From Pseudoalteromonas peptidolytica (lineage in GTDB: Bacteria > Pseudomonadota > Gammaproteobacteria > Enterobacterales > Alteromonadaceae), in the NCBI RefSeq assembly GCF_012641745.1, contig NZ_WEHZ01000004.1, positions 62,001-126,000 of the forward strand: 64,000 bases of DNA, read 5' to 3'. Positions 45,709 through 54,077 of the stretch are shown here, piece by piece. The notes under the pieces were generated by a model, which was not told the origin of the DNA, did no database searches, and saw only the letters and a program-made list of their open reading frames with translations. Each line of letters starts with the position of its first letter. Within the stretch, counting starts at the first letter, position 1. A program made the position numbers and the translations under genes.

Positions 45709-46517
45709 TACGGGCGCTCTCCACGGGCGATACGAGCAGAAATATCCACCAAGACCATTTCGATGTCAGCAAGTGAGTCAATCACATAGTGCGCACCGGC
45801 TTCGCCAAGCTGCTGATAAGCATTAAGGGAATGTGCACTTTGCTCTTCGTGACCAAGCGCCGTCCATTCTTCTTCGCTAAGCCCCACCGCATTACCCGTT
45901 AACGCAAGTCCTACGGTCCACATACCAGCATTTAATCCCTCGCTTATTCCCGGCGCGGAATCATCGACTTTTACGCATCCTGATACGCGATTAATGCCAA
46001 GTCGTTGTACGTTTTCTAACGCCATCCAGGGACCTGGGCGAGAGCCTGCTGCACATTCATCACTGGCAACCACACAATCTGGCTGATAACCATAGTCGGC
46101 AGCGGCAGGCACTAGTACGTCCATCACAGGCTTGGGATACCCAGAACAACTGCCAATCTTAACGCCTTGTTGTTGTAATCGTTTGATCACCGCAAGCACG
46201 CCCGGAATGGGGGCAGCTCGGTCGGCGACTTTTGCTTGTTGGAGCGGCATAAAGGTTTGATAAATATGGTCAACATCTGCCGTACTCGGTGCCTGACCAA
46301 ATTGCGTTATCCAGCGGGTGCGGACACTCTCCATTTGTAGCAAGGTATTAATGTGATCCCATTTACCCATTCCCATCGGACCGCGCGCTTCAGCCAAGGA
46401 AATATCAAATTGATACGCTTGCTTAAATGCTTCAACAAAAATACTGGTAGGGGCAATCGAACCATAGTCGACCACAGTACCTGCCCAATCCAAAATTAAC
46501 GCTTCAATGTGTTTCAT
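45708..46517 (-). CDS. phnX: Phosphonoacetaldehyde hydrolase
   Basis: A 269-residue HAD-fold phosphonatase. I chose ATG 46517 (MKHIEALILDWAGT), preceded by GGAG; the upstream frame extension overlaps the permease gene. LDWAGTVVDYG holds the nucleophile, the Schiff-base lysine is in GPMGMGKWDHI, and VKVDDSAPGI is the metal motif. It splits phosphonoacetaldehyde to acetaldehyde and phosphate. It is tightly coupled to the oxidoreductase gene (TAATG). Confidence 0.95.
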   Translation of the reverse strand: MKHIEALILDWAGTVVDYGSIAPTSIFVEAFKQAYQFDISLAEARGPMGMGKWDHINTLLQMESVRTRWITQFGQAPSTADVDHIYQTFMPLQQAKVADRAAPIPGVLAVIKRLQQQGVKIGSCSGYPKPVMDVLVPAAADYGYQPDCVVASDECAAGSRPGPWMALENVQRLGINRVSGCVKVDDSAPGISEGLNAGMWTVGLALTGNAVGLSEEEWTALGHEEQSAHSLNAYQQLGEAGAHYVIDSLADIEMVLVDISARIARGERP

Positions 46518-46534
46518 GTTGCAAAGACTCCTAG

Positions 46535-47881
46535 CTAGGAAATATGTGATGAAAGTGCCGTGGCGCGTAGTTGCGTTGACGCCATACGTGGTCGCTTTAA
46601 TTTCACGGCAAAATAAATAATTGAACTCACTACGAGGGCGCTTGCGATAAACGCCACCCAATAGCAGGCCATGGTAAAAAAGTGCAGCCAGCTGAGCTCC
46701 GGTGTGGCAAAAGTTTTATAGAGCAAAATGCCCACTGAGCCGATGTAGCCCGCCGAATCCGCCAGATAAATTAAAAACCCGGCGTTCGCAGTCGAGCCAA
46801 CTGCTGAGATCATGCGGTCAAACAAAAAGCAGTTATAGGGGATATAACTGATATAAAGACCAGCCCCCAGCAGTACCATCCAAGTTTTAGGATCGAGACT
46901 TTGGGTTTGGTATAAATACGTACTGCCAGCCAGTAGTAAAGCCCCGAGTAAGACAAAGCCATGATTGGCAAAAAATGCGATGCGGTTATTTTTAATTAAC
47001 ACCAATGCGGCAAGCGCAATGAGCACGATAAAGGCGATGCGGATCCCGGCATAAGCAAAAATCGCGGGTTCTTGCCCATAACCTAAGGCCTGCCAGATCT
47101 CGGCTGAGAAGTTATCTCTAAAGTCACGAAAGCCGGTAAAGAGTAAAAAGCTAAGCACCAGCACGGTTATTCCAAACCAATACTGTTTAAAAAACGCCAG
47201 CCGTGCTTTGCCATCCATTGGCGCGCGCTTTTGTCGTAATTGTTCATCTTCTTGTGTAGGCTCAGGAATACTATTTAGACAAGCAACGCTGAGTGCAAGC
47301 AGTGGTAGAAAAATCGCTCCGGTTGCCGCTGGCATCCACAGTTCAGGCATATTGAGTTCGCTCACCAGCCATTTGCCTACAGTTCTGACCAATCCAGAGG
47401 CAAGAATAAAAGTAACGCTGAGTACCGCACCTAAGATTTCGGTGGTTTTACGACCTTCTAAAAAGCTAAAAACCAAACCCCAGATCATGCCAAGGGAGAG
47501 GCCATTGGCAAACAGCCAAACCAGATTCCAGCCCGTGGGAGTGATGGCAAATAGCACCAGCGCGAGCTCGGCGGCTAAAATCATGGCCAAAATTGCACGA
47601 CCGCGATAATGATGCTGCATTTCAGCAATCACTTTAACGCCGATAAATTTCGCGCATAGGTAGCCAAACACTTGCGAAAGGATCAGGGCAATTTTAAAGC
47701 TAACAACCCAGCTCGGGTCATCAAAGGCTTCATAGGTATTGACCGAAAATGGCTTACGAAAGGCGTACATACAAAAGTAAGTCATAAACGCACTGGTCGC
47801 GGCAAATAGCACAAAGCCGATACCTTGGGCGTCTTTTAGCCAGTGTGGGCGAGTGTTAAATAGCGTGATCTGCAACATCAT
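46535..47881 (-). CDS. MFS-type permease (DUF5690-like), probable phosphonate uptake
   Basis: A 448-residue protein with twelve predicted membrane helices. An N-terminal segment (TYFCMYAFRKPFSVNTYE) and DSAGYIGSVGILLYK are typical of the DUF5690 group within the major facilitator superfamily. It lies between a TonB receptor gene and phnX, 17 bp before phnX, so it probably carries AEP or a related phosphonate across the inner membrane. This substrate is inferred. It replaces the ABC importer found in many phosphonate loci. Confidence 0.8.
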   Translation of the reverse strand: MMLQITLFNTRPHWLKDAQGIGFVLFAATSAFMTYFCMYAFRKPFSVNTYEAFDDPSWVVSFKIALILSQVFGYLCAKFIGVKVIAEMQHHYRGRAILAMILAAELALVLFAITPTGWNLVWLFANGLSLGMIWGLVFSFLEGRKTTEILGAVLSVTFILASGLVRTVGKWLVSELNMPELWMPAATGAIFLPLLALSVACLNSIPEPTQEDEQLRQKRAPMDGKARLAFFKQYWFGITVLVLSFLLFTGFRDFRDNFSAEIWQALGYGQEPAIFAYAGIRIAFIVLIALAALVLIKNNRIAFFANHGFVLLGALLLAGSTYLYQTQSLDPKTWMVLLGAGLYISYIPYNCFLFDRMISAVGSTANAGFLIYLADSAGYIGSVGILLYKTFATPELSWLHFFTMACYWVAFIASALVVSSIIYFAVKLKRPRMASTQLRATALSSHIS

Positions 47882-47900
47882 AGGATCCTCGGTAATTCGA

Positions 47901-47923
47901 GGGCAATCCTTTGTGGATTGCCC
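47901..47923. other. Hairpin between receptor and permease genes
   Basis: GGGCAATCC and GGATTGCCC form a 9-bp stem around TTTGT, 20 bp before the permease start. It lacks a T-run, so partial attenuation or an mRNA processing point is more likely than full termination. Confidence 0.55.
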
Positions 47924-47936
47924 GTCAACCGGTGTA

Positions 47937-47966
47937 TACCAATCGGCTTAATCAAGTGAATTGGTA
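47937..47966. repeat. Minimal 30-bp form of the dispersed inverted-repeat element
   Basis: TACCAAT, 16 bp (CGGCTTAATCAAGTGA), then ATTGGTA. The ends and the TTAATCAAGTG segment match the ends of the 208-bp element at 8894. It abuts the TAG stop of the TonB receptor gene. Confidence 0.75.
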
Positions 47967-50762
47967 CTAAAATTGGTAGTTAATGCCGACCATGCCGCGG
48001 ATACCATAGTATTCCACCTGTAATGGACGACCTTGCTCACCTTGGTAGTACTGCAATGCTTCATTGGTGAGGTTACTTAGCTCTAGGTAAACTAACGTTT
48101 GTTCGTTAAGTTGGTATGACGTTGTAAAGTCGACGCTGGTATTGGCGCCATAGTAGCTATCCGATTGGCTATCGCCGCCGTGCTCTTCGATATAAGCACC
48201 TTTATGATTCAGCGCTATTCGAGCTGCAAAGCGGGTGTCGTCGTAATACAGCGTAAAGTTGTAAAGCTCATTGGCCTGACGTGGAATGGCCACTTTTTCT
48301 GTGCGCTCTGGGATCTGCATTTCAGAATCCATAAAGGTCGCATTGGTCATTACCCCAAAGTTGCTCAAACTGTCAGAAATAAAACCAAGGTCGCGGTTAA
48401 ATGCCAGCTCAATGCCCGCAAGCCAAGCGCTATCGCCGTTTTCAGGACGGATGATGGTCACGCCTTGCTTGTTGTTGTAATTGCCAACGCTGGTAGCTTG
48501 GAAGATTGGGTCTTGGATATCTTTGTAGAATACCCCCGCAGAGACTAAGCCAACGCGGTCAAAATAATGTTCCACCATCAAGTCGAGGTTATTTGAGTAG
48601 GTAGGGTCGAGCGCTGGATTTCCTGAGTTAAGCTGGTTGTCCTGCTCAAGGTAAGTTGCGCCTGGTGTTAATGAGCCAAAGTCAGGACGGGCAAAGGTGC
48701 GAGTTAGTGCTATGCGATAATTGGTATCGTCATTGGCGCGATAGGTAACATGTAGTGCAGGTAAAATTGACCAATAATCATTGCTGTTGGTGGTATCAAC
48801 AACTTTGTCTTCGTCGGCTAAGTAGGTGTACCCAGACACTTCGGTATCAGTGCGGGTAACGCGTAAGCCGCCTAATACTTCCCAGTTGTCGCTGGCTTGG
48901 TAAGTTGCCATACCATAGAGCGAGGCGTGGGTTTCTTCAACATCAAAGTTTCTGCCCAGCGCTCCACCGTTGCTGATGAGTGCTGATTCACCTACATCTA
49001 GCTTGAACTTATTGCGATTTTGCGTCCAAAACTGAGCAAGAGCATCGGTGGAAGCCACTTGTGATAGCTGCGTGCGATAATCAAACTTGGCTTCGCTTAA
49101 GTAATCGCTGCGACCGGGTTGATCGCTTAAGGCAAAGTCTGCAAGCGTTGGCGCTGCGCCAAATTGTTCGCTGTCCCACGCGTAAAACTCATCGGCAAAG
49201 TCAGCCTTACGGACTTTGTCACGGTATTTTGCCCCAAGTTTAACGGCTAGCTGGTTATTGTATTGCCAGTCAAAGTCGGCATTAGCGACGAGTCTGTCTT
49301 TTTCGTTGACGTAGACCTTGTATAGCTCAACCCAAGACAAGCCCGTTTTGCTTGGATCGAGTGTAAAGCCCGAGGGGAAGTGATTACTAATGGCATTCCA
49401 TGGATCGCTGCCGCCGTCTACTTGGTTGTAGGCATAATTTTTACCGGTATCGCGGTCTTCAAGTCCAACATATCCCACATTTTTTTGATCAAAACGGGCG
49501 ACAAAATAGCTGTTGTCTTCACTGTTGGGTTTGTCGCCATAGCGGAACTCATTTTCGTACGTGGCTAGTTGCCAAGAGAGCGTTTTATCAAAGCCAAAGT
49601 CATGTTCACCCGCAATTTCAAAGCCTTGCATTTCGGTGATGAGTTCGTTGCGAATATGCTGCAGTTCAGCACGGTCTTTATCAAAACGCAGCCTGTGCTT
49701 ATAGTGGGTTTCATCGTCAATTAGTGTGCCATATAGCGCGCTGGCGCTGAGCGTGCCGTTTTCAAGTTGATATTCCAGCGAGCCATTTAAGCCATAAGTT
49801 TCACGGGTTCCGGTATAATCACGCAGCTCTAAGCGGTAAATACCTAAGCCATCGTTACCTCGGCGCGGCTCATAGTTATCGGTTGCCCAATCGCGCTGCC
49901 AAGCTGTGGCGTTAATAATAAAACCCAGCTTGTCGTCGAGTAGACGATCGCCGTACACCACATTGGCAGAATAGTTTGTGCCATCGGCCAGTTCATTTTG
50001 GCCCACAGCGAAGTTGGTTTTGAGGATAAAATCATCAGCGCCTTTTTTGGTCACGAAATTAACATTACCGCCAATCGCATCGCCTTCCATGTCAGGGGTG
50101 ATAGCCTTAGACACTTCCACAAATTCAATCAATTCGCTTGGAAAAAAGTCGAACGCAGTAGCGCGGCTGGTGGTTTCCTCTTCAGCGGTTGGAAGGCGGT
50201 TACCGTTGATGCTGGCCGAACTCCATTGTGACGGTAAACCGCGCACTGCAACAAAGCGGCCTTCACCTTGGTCACGCTCTATCGACACACCTGGAATACG
50301 TTGCACGGCTTCAGCGGCATTTCTATCTGGTAATTTACCAATCCCATCGGCAGAAATGATACTTTTGATATTACTAGCATTTTTTTGGTTATTTGCTGCG
50401 GCCATTGCGCCACGGAAGATTTGCCCAACCGTGACCACTTCTTCCATCGTTTGTTGTTGGTTTAATAAGATTGGAGACAAGGTAGTGACTTTGCCATCAA
50501 TCACCTCAACCTGAAGCTCAGTTTCCTGATAACCCATATATTTCACCACTAGGGTGTAGCGACCTGCTTCCAGTTTTGGTAGTTCAAAGCGACCACGATA
50601 ATCAGATACAGTGGAAACATCTTGGCCTTTGACCGAGATAACAGCGCCAGACAGATTACTTTGTGGGTCTTTTACTACACCAACGAGTTTACCTGTCGCA
50701 GCATATAAGCTGGGACTGGTGGTGAGTAACACGGCAGCTGCGATTTGGGTGAGTTTTTTCAT
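47967..50762 (-). CDS. TonB-dependent outer-membrane receptor
   Basis: A 931-residue receptor. A signal peptide is followed by a carboxypeptidase-regulatory-like domain (GKLVGVVKDPQSNLSGAVISVKG, about residues 23-105), then the plug (NRNAAEAVQRIPGVSIERDQGEGRFVAVRG pattern) and a barrel ending in YQF. It resembles TonB receptors of the Xanthomonas-Caulobacter type used for organic nutrients. As first gene of the phosphonate operon, with the same operator as phnW, it probably brings in phosphonates or phosphonate-bearing glycans or lipids. The ligand is not proven. Confidence 0.88.
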   Translation of the reverse strand: MKKLTQIAAAVLLTTSPSLYAATGKLVGVVKDPQSNLSGAVISVKGQDVSTVSDYRGRFELPKLEAGRYTLVVKYMGYQETELQVEVIDGKVTTLSPILLNQQQTMEEVVTVGQIFRGAMAAANNQKNASNIKSIISADGIGKLPDRNAAEAVQRIPGVSIERDQGEGRFVAVRGLPSQWSSASINGNRLPTAEEETTSRATAFDFFPSELIEFVEVSKAITPDMEGDAIGGNVNFVTKKGADDFILKTNFAVGQNELADGTNYSANVVYGDRLLDDKLGFIINATAWQRDWATDNYEPRRGNDGLGIYRLELRDYTGTRETYGLNGSLEYQLENGTLSASALYGTLIDDETHYKHRLRFDKDRAELQHIRNELITEMQGFEIAGEHDFGFDKTLSWQLATYENEFRYGDKPNSEDNSYFVARFDQKNVGYVGLEDRDTGKNYAYNQVDGGSDPWNAISNHFPSGFTLDPSKTGLSWVELYKVYVNEKDRLVANADFDWQYNNQLAVKLGAKYRDKVRKADFADEFYAWDSEQFGAAPTLADFALSDQPGRSDYLSEAKFDYRTQLSQVASTDALAQFWTQNRNKFKLDVGESALISNGGALGRNFDVEETHASLYGMATYQASDNWEVLGGLRVTRTDTEVSGYTYLADEDKVVDTTNSNDYWSILPALHVTYRANDDTNYRIALTRTFARPDFGSLTPGATYLEQDNQLNSGNPALDPTYSNNLDLMVEHYFDRVGLVSAGVFYKDIQDPIFQATSVGNYNNKQGVTIIRPENGDSAWLAGIELAFNRDLGFISDSLSNFGVMTNATFMDSEMQIPERTEKVAIPRQANELYNFTLYYDDTRFAARIALNHKGAYIEEHGGDSQSDSYYGANTSVDFTTSYQLNEQTLVYLELSNLTNEALQYYQGEQGRPLQVEYYGIRGMVGINYQF

Positions 50763-50794
50763 TGCTCTTTTCTCAAAAGTTTGGGTTAAGTTTT

Positions 50795-50808
50795 CTGGTC
50801 TAGTCCAG
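50795..50808 (-). promoter_or_regulatory. UTRA/GntR-type operator at the receptor gene
   Basis: On the minus strand CTGGACTAGACCAG, differing from the phnW site at two inner positions. It lies 32 bp before the receptor start codon. The pair links the two halves of the locus to one regulator. Confidence 0.78.
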
Positions 50809-50826
50809 TTTGTTGCAGATAGAGTA

Positions 50827-50854
50827 ATGACGGTTTTTTACAGTCCGATGACAT
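50827..50854 (-). promoter_or_regulatory. Pho-box-like repeats upstream of the receptor gene
   Basis: On the minus strand ATGTCAT and CTGTAAA are at 11-bp spacing, and CCGTCAT follows at a 10-bp step. The match is weaker than at phnW. A poor -10 (TACTCT) lies 10 bp after the second repeat. Confidence 0.4.
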
Positions 50855-51005
50855 AAAGATTAAAAATTAACTAGCGCCGGCTGCTCTTGAGTATTTAGTA
50901 CGTTTTATAGGAAATAGGAGGTTGTTATTAGATGTTTGGCTTAACTGAATAAGGTTTGTCATACTCGCGTTATCAGCAACCGGTTTTCAGTAAAGGAATG
51001 GCAAC

Positions 51006-52220
51006 GTGATTTATGCTTTGATTGCGGCGATTGGACTTTCTCTTTTTATCTATAGCATCACAGCTAGACAACTAGATAGGGCGGAGCTCACCGCCCCGAT
51101 GTGGTTTATGCTAACCGGTGGAGTTATCGGGTTAGCGCTTGGTAATACTGAGGATGGACAGCAGGCATTCGCTGTTGATATTGATGGTTTACAAACACTG
51201 CTGCCAGTTATTGAGCTGACGCTTGCGATTTATCTATTCTCCGATGCTGCAAAAACACGACTACGGGTGCTATCCCACAGTTTCCAGCTACCAGTTAAAT
51301 TATTGCTCGGGCTGCCATTAACAATGGTATTCGGTGCTTGGATAGCTCATGAGCTGTTTCAGTTATCTTGGTTGGCTTGCTTTTTAATTGCGGTAATAAT
51401 CACTCCAACCGATGCCACTTTATGCAAAACCTTCATTCAGGATAAGTCTGTGCCCACCAGATTCCGTGAGGCAATTAATGTAGAAAGTGGCCTAAATGAT
51501 GGCCTATGTATTCCGGTATTTCTGTTCTTACTGGGAGTATTAGCTGAGCGAACGCAAGCGACAACTGAATCATTTGCTGGGATTTTTATACGAGAAGTAG
51601 GGACTGCACTTGTTGTCTCGGGGTTACTGACCGGGGCGATCATTTGGTTACTTAAACGTGCCTATCAACATCATTTTTTTGCGTCTAAAACCAGCCCTTT
51701 TCTCTTTGTTGGTATCGCTTTTTTAGTTTTCTCGGTAACCCAAGTACTGCATGGCAGCGGTTTTATTGCTGCATTTGTCTGCGGTTTGCTGTTTGATAAA
51801 TATTATCGTGATGCGTTTAAAGATCAGCTTATCGAGGAAGGGGAACACCTCGCTGAATTTGCGGCTTTTATCATTTGGATTGTGTTTGGTTTGTCGGCCA
51901 GTGTGGTGCTTTTGGCAGTCACAGAGTGGCAGGTTTGGGTGTACGCAGTGTTGGCGACCGCCTTATTTAGATTGCTCCCAGTATACCTTTGTTTATTAGG
52001 TGGTGATCTGACAACCAAAGAGCGTTTTACTTTAGCATGGTTTGGCCCTAAAGGCTTGGCGTCGGTGGTGCTAACCTTAATGCTACTCAGCGAAGAGTTG
52101 CCAAATGGTTTGCTAATTACTCAAGTGGCGATGGCAACGGTGTTGCTGAGCATTTTTGTATTTGGGCTATCTAGTCGACCCATTTCTAAATTATTTACCA
52201 GTACTTTAGGCAGAGAGTGA
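51006..52220 (+). CDS. CPA1/NhaP-type sodium-proton antiporter
   Basis: A 404-residue membrane protein with about twelve helices. The GTG start has an AAAGGA site nearby. LIAVIITPTDATLCKTF and NVESGLNDGLCIPVF match the conserved TPTDP-like and E-S-x-x-N-D motifs of CPA1 exchangers, with both key acidic residues present. It exchanges Na+ or K+ for protons at the inner membrane. No C-terminal regulatory domain is present. It is monocistronic. Confidence 0.9.
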   Translation: MIYALIAAIGLSLFIYSITARQLDRAELTAPMWFMLTGGVIGLALGNTEDGQQAFAVDIDGLQTLLPVIELTLAIYLFSDAAKTRLRVLSHSFQLPVKLLLGLPLTMVFGAWIAHELFQLSWLACFLIAVIITPTDATLCKTFIQDKSVPTRFREAINVESGLNDGLCIPVFLFLLGVLAERTQATTESFAGIFIREVGTALVVSGLLTGAIIWLLKRAYQHHFFASKTSPFLFVGIAFLVFSVTQVLHGSGFIAAFVCGLLFDKYYRDAFKDQLIEEGEHLAEFAAFIIWIVFGLSASVVLLAVTEWQVWVYAVLATALFRLLPVYLCLLGGDLTTKERFTLAWFGPKGLASVVLTLMLLSEELPNGLLITQVAMATVLLSIFVFGLSSRPISKLFTSTLGRE

Positions 52221-52307
52221 TGACTCTACATCATGAAAACTATACAGAGTAACTTCGCGCCAAAATTGTATTGTTATATTATAACTAATTGTAAAGTAAT
52301 ATAATTT

Positions 52308-52352
52308 TTGTCACTTTGCTGAAATAAAAAAGTCATGTAACGCGCCTAGACT
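52308..52352 (+). promoter_or_regulatory. Pho box and -10 of the alkaline phosphatase gene
   Basis: TTGTCAC (52308), CTGAAAT (52319) and AAGTCAT (52330) lie at exact 11-bp spacing. Ten bp later comes TAGACT (52347-52352). The same geometry is seen at phnW. Confidence 0.65.
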
Positions 52353-52395
52353 GTGCCTGCCTTACAGACAAATATTACGTTTCAGGAACAGTACA

Positions 52396-54060
52396 ATGAA
52401 TAAAAAGTTACTTACAGTTGCTATCTCTGCAATATTACTTACCGCGTGTGATGACGATACTAAAACCGTTGAGGTGATCAAAGAAGTTGAAGTCATCAAA
52501 GAGGTTCCAGTGCAAGAAGTGACACAAGTAAAGAATGTGATCCTTATGATCGGCGACGGTATGGGACCACAGCAAGTTGGCTTACTTGAAGAATACGCTC
52601 AGCGCGCGCCAAACTCTACTTATAAAAATAAAGGCAACCAAACAGCGCTTTCTAAACTTGCTGCGGGTGGTCATTTGGGTCTATCGCTTAATGCGCCGCA
52701 TGGGGCAACAGGCAGCCTTGTGACTGATTCCGCTTGTTCTGCAACACAGTTAGCTACAGGCATTGCAGCTGGCTCTGAAATGATAGGTCTTGATGCCGAA
52801 GGTAATAAAGTTGCAACTATCTTAGAAAAAGCTAAAGCAGCCGGTAAAGCAACAGGTCTTGTGTCTGACACCCGTATCACTCATGCAACACCTGCGGCTT
52901 TCGCCGCACATATGCCGCATCGTTCTTATGAAGCAGAAATCGCCGAACAGTTGGTACGTTCAGGCAATGTTGATGTGATGCTATCTGGTGGTGCGCGTGT
53001 ATTTTTACCAAAGAGTACACCAGATAATGCAGAGCTTAAAGCTCAGTTTGATGCGCTTGGTATGCCAAGTAGTGTGTATAAAAAATCAAAGCGTGGTGAT
53101 GAAACAAATCTCGTTGTTGAAGCAAAAGAGCAGCACGGTTATGGCCTTGCTTTTGATAAAGCACAGCTAAATAGTTTGGAAGGTGAGAAAGTACTTGGTC
53201 TATTTGCAAACTCAGGTATGAATGACGCCATTGCTTATAAAGCTTGTCAACAAAACGACAGCTGTACACAGCCTTCACTAAAAGAAATGACAATTAAGGC
53301 TTTAGATATTTTATCTAAAGATGAAGATGGCTTTTTCTTAATGATTGAAGGTGGTCAAATTGATTGGGCGGGTCACGCAAACGATGCGGGTTGGATGTTA
53401 AACGAGCTGCTTAAATTTGATGAAGCTGTTGAAGCTGTGCATGAATGGGTAAAAGACCGTAACGATACACTAGTCGTTGTGACTGCAGACCATGAAACGG
53501 GCAGTTTTGGTTTTAGTTATTCAAAGCATGAGCGACCAGAAGCACAGACGCTGTCTGGTGATGGTATGTATGTTAACGGTGTTGCAAAAGAATATCACCC
53601 CAAGTTTAACTTTGGCCCACTTGCGCAATTAGACAAGCTTTACGCACAAACGGGCACCTTCTTCGATATTCTAGCGGCAGCAGCTCCAGATGAAGCCTAT
53701 GAGAATGTGTCTGGCTCAACGTGGCAAGCAACAATTGCAGATATGACAGCGTATACAGTGACGCTAGATAACGCGGCAAAAGTTGGTCAGAGCGTATACG
53801 ATGAAAATAGCGCGGATATGATCCCTGCGTTTGAAGACTTTAGTGATTTCTATGTGTATGCGAAAGAAGACTATACAGGTAAAATTGCACGAGCGCTTGC
53901 GTCAGAGCAAAACGTTGTTTGGGGCACGGGCACCCATACCGCTGCCCCTGTCCCTGTTTATGCTTATGGCCCAGAAGGGGTAACTAAGCAATTTTCAACG
54001 ATGCAGCATCACGTTGATATTGCTAATAAAATGATGACTGCGCTTGGTTTAACTGAATAA
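52396..54060 (+). CDS. Lipoprotein alkaline phosphatase (PhoA family)
   Basis: A 554-residue enzyme. The lipoprotein signal ends LLTAC. A charged repeat follows (VEVIKE, twice, then VQEV, about residues 25-42), probably a spacer from the membrane. The active site is DSACSATQLATG, with MIGDGMGPQQ early and GQIDWAGHAND and TADHETG later as metal-binding segments. It releases phosphate from organic monoesters in the periplasm or at the surface. The Pho box upstream suits phosphate starvation control. Confidence 0.93.
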   Translation: MNKKLLTVAISAILLTACDDDTKTVEVIKEVEVIKEVPVQEVTQVKNVILMIGDGMGPQQVGLLEEYAQRAPNSTYKNKGNQTALSKLAAGGHLGLSLNAPHGATGSLVTDSACSATQLATGIAAGSEMIGLDAEGNKVATILEKAKAAGKATGLVSDTRITHATPAAFAAHMPHRSYEAEIAEQLVRSGNVDVMLSGGARVFLPKSTPDNAELKAQFDALGMPSSVYKKSKRGDETNLVVEAKEQHGYGLAFDKAQLNSLEGEKVLGLFANSGMNDAIAYKACQQNDSCTQPSLKEMTIKALDILSKDEDGFFLMIEGGQIDWAGHANDAGWMLNELLKFDEAVEAVHEWVKDRNDTLVVVTADHETGSFGFSYSKHERPEAQTLSGDGMYVNGVAKEYHPKFNFGPLAQLDKLYAQTGTFFDILAAAAPDEAYENVSGSTWQATIADMTAYTVTLDNAAKVGQSVYDENSADMIPAFEDFSDFYVYAKEDYTGKIARALASEQNVVWGTGTHTAAPVPVYAYGPEGVTKQFSTMQHHVDIANKMMTALGLTE

Positions 54061-54077
54061 ACCAAGCTCAAAACTCA

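Noticed and set aside
47208..50514. Long open frames antisense to the permease and receptor genes.
   Set aside because: They shadow strong real genes, have no recognisable domains, and their composition mirrors the codon bias of the opposite strand.
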